Positions 55,364-62,303 of a stretch of 64,000 nucleotides of DNA are shown here, in pieces. Source of the stretch: Tateyamaria sp. Alg231-49 (lineage in GTDB: Bacteria; Pseudomonadota; Alphaproteobacteria; Rhodobacterales; Rhodobacteraceae); assembly GCF_900143535.1 (NCBI RefSeq), contig NZ_FRFA01000002.1:372001-436000 (forward strand), given 5' to 3'. The notes below the pieces were generated by a model. The model did no database searches. It saw nothing but the letters and a program-made list of their open reading frames with translations, and had not been told where the DNA came from. Within the stretch, counting starts at the first letter, position 1, and every line of letters starts with the position of its first letter. The translations under genes and the position numbers were made by a program.

Positions 55364-55394
55364 CCTCCCAATGTTCTAAGGAGGTGCATTTTTT
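55363..55394 (+). terminator. Rho-independent terminator of the infA-yacG operon
   Basis: ACCTCC (55363-55368) pairs with GGAGGT (55380-55385), followed after GCA by six T residues (55389-55394). It begins at the last base of the yacG stop codon. Confidence 0.75.
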
Positions 55395-55470
55395 GTCGGT
55401 TTTTCTATGGACAGTGTTTGGCCGACGTCCTATCACGCCTCCACCCAGAAGGTCAGCGCCTTCATCCCGT

Positions 55471-55545
55471 GCCCGGGTAGCTCAGGGGTAGAGCAGTGGA
55501 TTGAAAATCCTCGTGTCGGTGGTTCGATTCCGCCCCCGGGCACCA
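55471..55545 (+). tRNA. tRNA-Phe (GAA)
   Basis: A complete 75-base tRNA with encoded CCA end. Acceptor arms GCCCGGG (55471-55477) and CCCGGGC (55535-55541), discriminator A, D-arm GTAGCTCAGGGGTAGAGC, anticodon GAA in the loop TTGAAAA, and T-arm GTGGTTCGATTCC. The anticodon stem has one T-T mismatch. It is the boundary between core genes and the accessory region to the right and a common integration target. Confidence 0.97.
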
Positions 55546-55615
55546 CTTAACATAATGAAATAAATAGACTTTATAACGAAGTTGCGCTGGCAGCTTTATG
55601 TGCGTTGGCGTGGCC

Positions 55616-55642
55616 GTACCACGTCTGTACCATTTAGTACCA
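55616..55642 (+). repeat. Three phased GTACCA repeats next to the tRNA
   Basis: GTACCA occurs at 55616-55621, 55627-55632 and 55637-55642, spaced 11 and 10 bases, so all lie on one face of the helix. The cluster is 71 bases after the tRNA-Phe end. It could be an arm-type site of a tyrosine recombinase or another multimeric DNA-binding protein site. The flanking 55546-55804 is AT-richer and shows no convincing gene. Confidence 0.45.
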
Positions 55643-55804
55643 CTTTAACACATATTTCAGACGCCTTAATTTCGAGGCTACCTGGGATACCTCTCCCAAT
55701 TCGAGTGGGATGTGGCAAATCACGCTCGACTAATAAACGCGCCTTCGGACACGAGCCATCGTTCGCAGAATGAGCTCAGCTATCTGCCGTTCGGTGCCTG
55801 CTTA

Positions 55805-55993
55805 GGTACGCCTCAATTTCATCTGCTCAGCAATCTTCATGAGCGCGCCAGCGCATTCATAACCACAAACCTCTGCTTCTCAAAATGGGCCCAGGTCTAC
55901 GACAACGCAAAGATGACAACGGCTTTGATCGACCGGCCCACACACCGACATCACATCCTAGAAACAGGCGATGACAGCCACCGGTTCCAACAA
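55805..55993 (+). pseudogene. Fragment of IS21-family istB (helper ATPase)
   Basis: Translation in one frame gives HLLSNLHERASAFITTN, then YDNAKMTTALIDRPTHRHHILETGDD and HRF, which matches the C-terminal third of IstB (LISRLYERTSVIITTN...[22 protein letters not shown]). The N-terminal ATPase part and the partner istA are missing, so this is a relic. Confidence 0.75.
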
Positions 55994-56009
55994 TGGATCA
56001 TCGTCGGGC

Positions 56010-56120
56010 GAGTACACGATTGTCTAGGTGGATCGCCGTATTGGTGTACTCGCGCTTCAGCGTCTCAAGCAGCACTTTGGCCTTGAACTCTGGCGAATGG
56101 TTCTTGCTTCTTGACAACTC
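56010..56120 (-). pseudogene. Fragment of IS3-family transposase orfA
   Basis: The minus strand encodes SRSKNHSPEFKAKVLLETLKRE, the hallmark start of IS3-type OrfA transposases (HSPEFKAKV). No helix-turn-helix continuation, orfB or terminal repeats are visible. It lies directly after the istB relic in opposite orientation. Confidence 0.65.
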
Positions 56121-56323
56121 TGATCAAATTCTCGGCGGTTGGCACAGCTGACGGTAACTATTTCATGAGTTTTGCCGAAGCCATACACTGTTACATCCTG
56201 AATTCGACCCCAGTGAGTAAAAACGCTTGAACTAACTGCGCTTATCCCTTTCTCTCCAAGAATTGACGGCGTTCTGAACACCGCCATGATATGCCGCCCC
56301 TCTGGGCCGTCACCAACTTTCGG

Positions 56324-56497
56324 CTATTTCTCGAGCAGAGCTCCGGTCAGGCGCTCTGCGCCTAATGTTTGCGTCCACTCGCCGAACGGGAGGTTACCGG
56401 TGTTCCGGCTGGAACCGCGTTCAAATCACGGAAAGAGCATTTGGAAAAGCGGTTCGGCACCGGTCTTTCTAGGAGGCAAAAAGCCCAGTTCGTTCAC
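56324..56497 (-). pseudogene. Second istB fragment with internal stop
   Basis: The minus strand encodes NELGFLPPRKTGAEPLFQMLFP, a TGA stop, then FERGSSRNTGNLPFGEWTQTLGAERLTGALLEK and a stop. This matches IstB (DELGFVPLSKTGAELLFEVISQRYERG...TSNLPFDEWTETFGSERLTGALLDRL). It is a different IstB subtype from the relic at 55805 and clearly inactive. Sequence 56498-56624 shows nothing assignable. Confidence 0.75.
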
Positions 56498-56624
56498 TGC
56501 CCGACCGGCGCACGGCAAAGCCATGCCGCGGTAAGAAAAGATCAAAAGCTTCTGCTATACCAGCCGCTTCCAAATCGCTACTCTCGCCCGACATGTGTAG
56601 AATCTCCAGATCAAGCCTGAAGTC

Positions 56625-57044
56625 TTACACCTTGACCATCTTCTTTCCTTTGTTTTGGGCGCGATCTTTGATGCTCCACCTCTCCAACCGTTTCCGTTGC
56701 ATCTCAACAATATCGCTTGGAACATCATGAACATTTGGGAATTGTCCTTCCAGCGTGATGATGGTCACGTCGTCAGACATTTCGTAGTACTTTGCTACTT
56801 CCCAACATTTTGTCATCGTGTTGGCGACCGCAACGTTTTTGCCTTGTGCGAGCGCTTCTCGTGTCGCGCGCTCACATTGGTCGTGGCAATATTGCAGTCG
56901 GCTGCGGTCGTATTTGTAGGTTCCGTCTTCATCAATCATGAACTGATCGGCTTCGAAGACGTGGTCGACAACTCCTGCCAATAACAGGGTATTGGCCAAA
57001 GTGGTTTTCCCAGACCCAGACGGGCCGCGCAGGAGGTAAAGCAT
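56625..57044 (-). CDS. Small P-loop kinase (polynucleotide kinase-like)
   Basis: A 139-residue AAA/P-loop protein: LLRGPSGSGKTTLANTLL at residues 4-21 is Walker A, FEADQFMIDEDGTYKYD gives the Asp pair, and NVAVANTMTKCWEVAKYYEM matches the NTNT..WE motif of T4 polynucleotide kinase-like and NEDD4BP2-like kinases. Only the kinase domain is present. AAAGGGGAG precedes its ATG. It is the last of three minus-strand island genes. Substrate could be a nucleic acid 5' end or a small molecule. Confidence 0.75.
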   Translation of the reverse strand: MLYLLRGPSGSGKTTLANTLLLAGVVDHVFEADQFMIDEDGTYKYDRSRLQYCHDQCERATREALAQGKNVAVANTMTKCWEVAKYYEMSDDVTIITLEGQFPNVHDVPSDIVEMQRKRLERWSIKDRAQNKGKKMVKV

Positions 57045-57112
57045 TCATTTCTCCCCTTTCAAGATTTTCGTTTTTGGACAGTGCGGCAGCGGTTACCCGC
57101 CGCCGCACCTGC

Positions 57113-57892
57113 CTATTCATCCGTCGAAGTCTGTTCTTCGAGGTTGGCAAAAAAGACTATAGCGCCTGCACGAATTGCGTCGTCGGTTGCTCTTCTTTGA
57201 TATGCTGTCACCGCGGGACCACAATATTCTTTCAGGGCGTTTAACCCTCTTGCGGAAAAGCCTTTTTTCGCACGCGCAATGGTAAGTACGGCTTCAAAAT
57301 CCATATCGGCATATAGTTTATGGGTGAGCCTCATCGAGGCAATATCTCCAATACGTTGCCATTTGAAATCCGAAACCGACCAAAATTCGTATGGTTCCGG
57401 ATCGTCGGAGAATGATGCGAACTCAGGTCGTCTGGATACTGTTGCTACTGAATTGCGCAAGCTTCGGTCGTTCAGTGGCATGCTCCAAAAGTGTTCAGCA
57501 ACCATTGCAATGGCAATCTGTTGGATAGGAGTCAGATCAGTGGGGCTATTCTCGTCGTCCAACGAACAGCACTCTTGGGAGTCGGGCCAGACAAACAGGA
57601 CTTCTTCCAGAAGTAGCTCTGTCCTTTGACTTGTTGCGTCCAACACGCGCAACCAAAAGTCGTGCGTTAGCATAGGAAAATCAGCGCAGATACAGTGCAT
57701 TAAGCGCTCCAAGCCGCGAGAGATGACGTCATGCGCTGGAATTGTGTCGCGGTTGCGCCAAAACTCTCCAAAGTTCGAGGTGGCGATGTGTTTAAGAGGG
57801 TACAAAAGGTCAGGTTTCTTTGGCGAGAGTGCCAAGAACTCTTGCAATGCGCCTATGGCGAAAACTTCCATGTTCTCAGGTTTGTTGGTCAT
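57113..57892 (-). CDS. Unknown island protein (259 aa)
   Basis: A soluble, mostly alpha-helical protein, starting MTNKPENMEVFAIGALQEF and containing PIQQIAIAMVAEHFW and DFEAVLTIARAKKGF. I recognise no domain and see no signal peptide or membrane segment. AGGA lies five bases upstream of the ATG at 57892, so that start is preferred to 57946. It is followed after 68 bases by the small kinase gene, probably in one transcript. Base composition is lower in GC than the core genes. Confidence 0.7.
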   Translation of the reverse strand: MTNKPENMEVFAIGALQEFLALSPKKPDLLYPLKHIATSNFGEFWRNRDTIPAHDVISRGLERLMHCICADFPMLTHDFWLRVLDATSQRTELLLEEVLFVWPDSQECCSLDDENSPTDLTPIQQIAIAMVAEHFWSMPLNDRSLRNSVATVSRRPEFASFSDDPEPYEFWSVSDFKWQRIGDIASMRLTHKLYADMDFEAVLTIARAKKGFSARGLNALKEYCGPAVTAYQRRATDDAIRAGAIVFFANLEEQTSTDE

Positions 57893-58037
57893 GATATCCT
57901 TTTCCCTTAGGTGATGGGTTGCGAAGTGGCGCAGCCATGATTTCAACGGGCAAAGCGAGGGCCTGCGATGAACGTGTGCTCATCACCTGTTCAGGTCTCT
58001 AATTTCGCTGATGGATCGTGGCGGCTGCGCCCCGTTG

Positions 58038-58379
58038 TTAAGACGTGGCCTTGAATTCGCTCTCGATTCGTTTTGCCAACCGGCGCACTTCAAGCTCGTC
58101 GGCTTCGAAGAGCTCGGCTACATGACGCAGGCTGCGACCATGCAACATTTCAGAGTAAGGGTGTGCGCGTGACGGTTCTCGAATCCATTCACAGCACCCT
58201 CTGCGCTCTTCAACCGCGAGGTAAAAACGGCCACCGCTGTCAAAATCACCTTCCGGATGCGAAATGCGATGTTTTCGCTGCAAATGCTCTTTGGCTGCGT
58301 CGACTACGTTTTCAGCCACGCTTACTTGAGTGCCCGAAAGCAGATGCTCCAATACCTGGCATAGCTTGTCGTCGGTCAT
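58038..58379 (-). CDS. Unknown island protein (113 aa)
   Basis: A charged, soluble protein starting MTDDKLCQVLEHLLSGTQVSVAENVVDAAKEHL and ending with a helical segment (LRHVAELFEADELEVRRLAKRIESEF). A central RFYLAVEERRGCCEW segment looks beta-like. No family recognised. A near-perfect AAAGGAGGG site precedes the ATG at 58379, which strongly supports translation. It is the first gene of the minus-strand trio. The region 57893-58037 to its left shows nothing notable. Confidence 0.7.
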   Translation of the reverse strand: MTDDKLCQVLEHLLSGTQVSVAENVVDAAKEHLQRKHRISHPEGDFDSGGRFYLAVEERRGCCEWIREPSRAHPYSEMLHGRSLRHVAELFEADELEVRRLAKRIESEFKATS

Positions 58380-58469
58380 GTACCCTCCTTTGTTGCCGAT
58401 GAAGTCATCAGGTAGGCAAGTCGGGGAGAGTGTCAACGTATGTAATTATCTGATAAATAATGGTATTTT

Positions 58470-58594
58470 ACAAGGATAGAGGGCGGGACAATCCTTGTGA
58501 AATAAGGATAGAGGGCGAGCTTATTCTTGCTCAACAAGAACAGCCTCATCCTATCCTTGGTGTCCCCAGGGGTGATCGAGAGCAGCCTATCCTT
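58470..58594. repeat. Cluster of AAGGATAG octamers and dyads
   Basis: AAGGATAG occurs twice on the plus strand (58472-58479, 58504-58511, both followed by AGGGCG) and twice on the minus strand (58551-58558, 58587-58594). ACAAGGAT/ATCCTTGT (58470-58477, 58491-58498) and TTCTTG/CAAGAA (58524-58529, 58535-58540) are perfect dyads. This is dense for 125 bases. It is upstream of the minus-strand trio and could be an operator or iteron-like region. Confidence 0.6.
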
Positions 58595-59270
58595 CAAAAT
58601 TCAGTGAAGAAATTCTTAGCCAGCTACACATTGAACGATATAGTTGCCTTTATGCAACGCATTCCGAACCTGGAGGATGCCCAGATGGGCTTCGGCATGC
58701 ATGCTTTCGAAGCGCGGATCAATCGGAATCGAACGATGCGGTTCACGACATATCTGCTTGATCGGCTTCTTTTGGACAAAACACGCGCGCGGGATCTTCG
58801 CAATCGCGTCCACAACCACCATCCTCAAATCGTCCCCCCTATATTCGTTATCTTGGATTTTTATCGAAGACATAACGAGCAAGCGACAATGAGGTCTTGG
58901 CGACGGCACAGAGACCCGCTGTGTTCGGGGATGCCACTATGGAGATCTAAATAAAAGAAAGCGAAGGGGCGGCGTGCATGCAGCGTCTCGCACTCTGCAA
59001 GAAGAAGCCTGGCAATATCCTTCTTCCTTAGGAATTTGAGCCAGCTGTAGCGCTATCCAAATTGCCTCGCTGCTTACTTGCGGGTTGCTATTTTGGGGCA
59101 CTATTCATATTGATGAATGCCCAGAGGAAAATACGGTGCTTTCAAACAACTCGAAATCTCAGCGCTTCGTGCCGCTGCAAGAGAAACTCATACGCAGCTG
59201 ACTTCCATCGCGTATGCGCGGCCTTTCGGCTGCGCAGTTTCCAGAATTCGAGAATTGAAAGGGCACTTCG
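58595..59270. other. Region without a secure gene
   Basis: Overlapping open frames occur on both strands (plus 58460-58954; minus 58616-58873), but neither has a good ribosome-binding site or recognisable motif and I cannot choose between them. A plus-strand frame at 59117-59338 (MPRGKYGAFKQLEISALRAAARETHTQL) has an ATG after CATATTGATGA and overlaps the protease gene by 68 bases; it could encode a small helical partner protein. AAAGGG near 59259 is the ribosome-binding site of the protease gene. Confidence 0.4.
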
Positions 59271-61367
59271 ATGCAGCCCCAAGCCTATACATCATATGTG
59301 TACCCACGTTTGAATGGCTGGTTCACACCAGGCTTTGAGAGCCTGATCAAGACAGCCAACCGTAAATCCGAGTGGGGCGCATTCGACGAGGACGCAACGG
59401 CTGACGAGCCACCGCCAAAGCAGTACGCCAAGGACTATTGCGCCGTGGCCGCACTGATCCGTGTTTGTGCGACCTGGCAAGGCAGCCGCGATCAGATCGC
59501 CGATCAGTTGCGCCGCCCATTTTCATTTACGGTTGTTGAAACCGGTGACGGTGACTGGGTGGAGGCAGTGGAGAACGCATTTGTCGACGGTTTGATCCCT
59601 GCGATTAGCAAAACAAACCCAGACGAACTGCGTCCAAATGTGGTTTGCTATAAATCCCGCTGGCGCAAGACGACGCCGGCGAAGAGAGCATCAGATTTCA
59701 ACGAGGCTCTGGCTCTGGCCGCAAAGGAAGCGGCGCCAATGGTTATTGTTGTACCAAGTGTCGAGGTGTTGCCAGGCGCTATGCATCAGAAATCTACCAA
59801 CACCGTTTCGCTGACCCCGTGGTCGCGCAACATGGTGTTGATGCTGTTTGCTATGATGAAGGGTCGCCAAAACCCGACTCTGTTGACGCGGGCGCTTTAT
59901 GAGATGCCATCCGACGCTGCTTTGGCGTCGATCACCCTGAGCGAAATGATGTTGGTACTTCGCACGCCCAAGCTTCCAGCATTTGTCCGTCAGCTGAATA
60001 CGCTGACTGTGCATACGAAAGCCAATCCCAAAGCTCTCAACGACGTCAAAGGTCTGGGGTCAGCACAGGCGCAATTGATGCGCCTTGTAGCTGACATCCA
60101 AGCATACTCAGAGGGTCAACTAAGTTGGGCGGAGATCCCAAACAACATTCTGCTCGATGGCCCCCCGGGTGTCGGAAAGACCTTTGCCGCGCAGAAATTT
60201 GCGGAGGCAACCGGCGCACATTTTGTTTGTGCCAGCTATGCCAGTTGGCAGGCTGAAGGGCATCTGGGCAACTTTCTTGCAGCTATGCGGGATGATTTCG
60301 AAGAAGCGAAGCGCAATGCGCCGTCGGTTTTGCTGATTGATGAAATCGACAGCTTTGCGGATCGTGCAACCAACTCGGGCAACAACGAAAACTACAACCG
60401 CGCCGCTTTGAACGGGCTGCTCGAGCAACTTGCAGGTGCTGAAAAGACAGACGGGGTCATGGTCATCGGCACGACCAACTATCGTGAAAAGCTGGACGCT
60501 GCGCTGCTGCGCTCCGGACGTTTCGACCAGAAAATTTACCTGCTCCTTCCGGATCGAGAAGCTCTGGTGGAGATCTTGTCTGCGCATGCAGGCTTCAAGA
60601 TCAGTAAGGTTGACCTTCGCGAAATCGCAATTGAAATGCTTGGGCATTCCGGCGCGGATGCGGCTGCCCTGGTGCGGCAAGCACGCTCTATTGCGCGCCA
60701 AGATGGGCGCTTGTTTGCAATCCAGCATCTCAAGTCTGCTCTTGATCAATTTGCCAAGCCACTGCCTGCCAAGAACCTGTACAGGATGGCAATCCATGAA
60801 GCTGGTCACATTGTAGTAGCACAGGCCCTTCACGTGGGATTGCCCACATTTGCTCAGGTGTCGTCACAGGGCGGGCACGTTAACCTTGAGCTCGATCAAT
60901 TCGGTCATGAAACGCGAAGCTTGGACAATCGACTTGCTGTTTTGATGGCTGGGCGCGTGGCGGAATGTTCATGCCTTGGTAGCGTTTCTTCGGGCGCCGG
61001 TGCTGGCGAGCAAAGCGATCTTGCTCAAGCCACTCTGTTGGCAATCCAAGCCGAAACACAATTCGGGTTGTCCAACGACGATTTGATCTGGCGCCCAGTA
61101 AACATGGATAATCTGCAAGACTGGCTTCAAGACCGCGATCTGGCGGCTCGTGTTCAGAAGAGGCTGCATACCGCAAACCGGCTGGCAGAAAAGATCATCG
61201 GCGAAAGTAAGTACTTAGTTGAGGGCGTGGCCCAGGCGCTTGTCGAAAGGCGGCAATTGAACCGATCCGAGCTTGAGCAGCTGTCGCGTGATTTGAAATC
61301 CGCAAAAGGCAAAGAGCGCCATTCGATTTCGGAGAATGCTGTCCAAAATATGCGCTGGCTTCACTGA
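59271..61367 (+). CDS. Soluble FtsH-like AAA ATPase/M41 metalloprotease
   Basis: A 698-residue protein. Residues 1-250 are a novel-looking domain with no transmembrane helix. The AAA module follows: Walker A DGPPGVGKT (296-304), a pore-loop-like SYASWQAEGHLGN with W326, Walker B VLLIDEID (353-360), sensor IGTTN (399-403) and arginine fingers in ALLRSGRFDQ (R414, R417). The M41 protease has HEAGH (509-513) and the third zinc ligand Asp in GEQSDLAQAT (D583). All catalytic residues are intact. True FtsH has two membrane helices and about 640 residues. It likely unfolds and degrades cytosolic targets. Confidence 0.9.
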   Translation: MQPQAYTSYVYPRLNGWFTPGFESLIKTANRKSEWGAFDEDATADEPPPKQYAKDYCAVAALIRVCATWQGSRDQIADQLRRPFSFTVVETGDGDWVEAVENAFVDGLIPAISKTNPDELRPNVVCYKSRWRKTTPAKRASDFNEALALAAKEAAPMVIVVPSVEVLPGAMHQKSTNTVSLTPWSRNMVLMLFAMMKGRQNPTLLTRALYEMPSDAALASITLSEMMLVLRTPKLPAFVRQLNTLTVHTKANPKALNDVKGLGSAQAQLMRLVADIQAYSEGQLSWAEIPNNILLDGPPGVGKTFAAQKFAEATGAHFVCASYASWQAEGHLGNFLAAMRDDFEEAKRNAPSVLLIDEIDSFADRATNSGNNENYNRAALNGLLEQLAGAEKTDGVMVIGTTNYREKLDAALLRSGRFDQKIYLLLPDREALVEILSAHAGFKISKVDLREIAIEMLGHSGADAAALVRQARSIARQDGRLFAIQHLKSALDQFAKPLPAKNLYRMAIHEAGHIVVAQALHVGLPTFAQVSSQGGHVNLELDQFGHETRSLDNRLAVLMAGRVAECSCLGSVSSGAGAGEQSDLAQATLLAIQAETQFGLSNDDLIWRPVNMDNLQDWLQDRDLAARVQKRLHTANRLAEKIIGESKYLVEGVAQALVERRQLNRSELEQLSRDLKSAKGKERHSISENAVQNMRWLH

Positions 61368-61401
61368 TCCTAAGGTTGGTCCCGAGTGCATCCGGCTCTT
61401 A

Positions 61402-61447
61402 CCGTCAAATTTCCCATATAGATGATCCTATATGGCTGTTTTGACAG
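61402..61447. promoter_or_regulatory. Long imperfect palindrome after the protease gene
   Basis: CCATATAG (61414-61421) and CTATATGG (61428-61435) form a perfect dyad around a six-base spacer. The symmetry extends outward to GTCAAA and TTTGAC, giving 15 of 20 matching pairs across two 20-base arms. It lies 35 bases after the protease stop. It could be an operator for an island regulator or a recombination/replication site. Confidence 0.5.
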
Positions 61448-61518
61448 AGGTTTCGCGTGTTTGTTTTTTGCGGTGGCTGCTGGGCGGACGGGGTGCTGCT
61501 GGAACGCGGTAGGCTTGG

Positions 61519-61562
61519 CCGGGGCGTTTCAGGACCAAGGTTTACTAAAGGTCCCGCCCCGG
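61519..61562. other. Strong nested hairpin between protease and lipocalin genes
   Basis: CCGGGGCG (61519-61526) pairs with CGCCCCGG (61555-61562) and, inside it, GGACC (61532-61536) pairs with GGTCC (61550-61554), leaving a five-base bulge. There is no T-run, so it is not a standard terminator, although it sits between convergent genes. The remainder of 61368-61591 shows only the palindrome described separately. Confidence 0.5.
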
Positions 61563-61591
61563 AACTGATGGGCCTTTGCTTGGTGCCCACG

Positions 61592-62119
61592 TCACTTCGA
61601 AGCGTGCGGCGTGACCTCTAGCCGTGAAACATCATATCCGGCTTTGGACAAGACAGATCGCGCTGTATCGATATGCTTTTGGCTGGGTTCCGTGCTGCGA
61701 GACAGGATCCAGCCTGCACTTCCATTGGGTGTCCCAACAACGGCAACCTCGTACTTATCATCCACCCACAAAACCCAATATGGCGATTTGACAAAGGGAA
61801 CCTGCGGGAAGCTGACCTTAAGCTTACCGACGCCTTCTATTGTGGCCTGGCCGGTGATGTCCTTAACCCTCGTGCCATTTTCGACAAGACAGCGGTTATA
61901 AACTGATACCGTACCCTCGGCGATAATCTGATACTCAGCCGTTGTGTCTGTGCACCCGCGCTGGAAGAAAACCGGGAAGCGCGCGTACTCAAACCAAACT
62001 CCGCTGTAGTTCTGCACGTCAAGTTTGCTCACCACATCTATCGGGACCGTGGTATCGCGGTATGAGCCTGAACAAGCGGCGAGGGTTGAACACAAAAGGA
62101 GAGCGGCGAGGTTTTTCAC
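61592..62119 (-). CDS. Lipocalin family outer-membrane-type lipoprotein (Blc-like)
   Basis: A 175-residue lipoprotein: signal and lipobox MKNLAALLLCSTLAAC, then the lipocalin start YSGVWFEYARFPVFFQRGCTDTTAEYQ (G-x-W motif) and later VLWVDDKYEVAVVGTPNGSAGWILSR, the conserved third region. Blc-type proteins bind fatty acids or lysophospholipids. The start is GTG at 62119. It may be a core gene or island cargo. A promoter-like sequence with an overlapping dyad lies upstream. Confidence 0.88.
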   Translation of the reverse strand: MKNLAALLLCSTLAACSGSYRDTTVPIDVVSKLDVQNYSGVWFEYARFPVFFQRGCTDTTAEYQIIAEGTVSVYNRCLVENGTRVKDITGQATIEGVGKLKVSFPQVPFVKSPYWVLWVDDKYEVAVVGTPNGSAGWILSRSTEPSQKHIDTARSVLSKAGYDVSRLEVTPHASK

Positions 62120-62140
62120 GAGGGTCTCCGATTACAGGGC

Positions 62141-62173
62141 CGGACACTATACATGTCCGTCAGAACGGGTCGA
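62141..62173 (-). promoter_or_regulatory. Promoter with overlapping dyad upstream of the lipocalin gene
   Basis: On the minus strand TCGACC (62168-62173), 16 bases, TATAGT (62146-62151) resemble a promoter. The -10 is embedded in CGGACA-N7-TGTCCG (62141-62159), a perfect six-base dyad that a repressor could use. Elsewhere in 62120-62303 nothing is clear. Confidence 0.4.
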
Positions 62174-62303
62174 TTGAATCTCTGGCCATCTATCAGGAAG
62201 GCTTGAAAGGATCAAAAATGCTTGGGCGCCTGCTTGCCTAGCTACCCAATAGGACTTGCGAGACGCAACGTGTCGCTCAGACGGGATATTAGCCAACGCC
62301 TTA

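Noticed and set aside
58460-58954. Plus-strand open frame over the AAGGATAG repeats
   Set aside because: Its first third is translated repeat sequence and no ribosome-binding site is seen; the competing minus-strand frame is equally weak.
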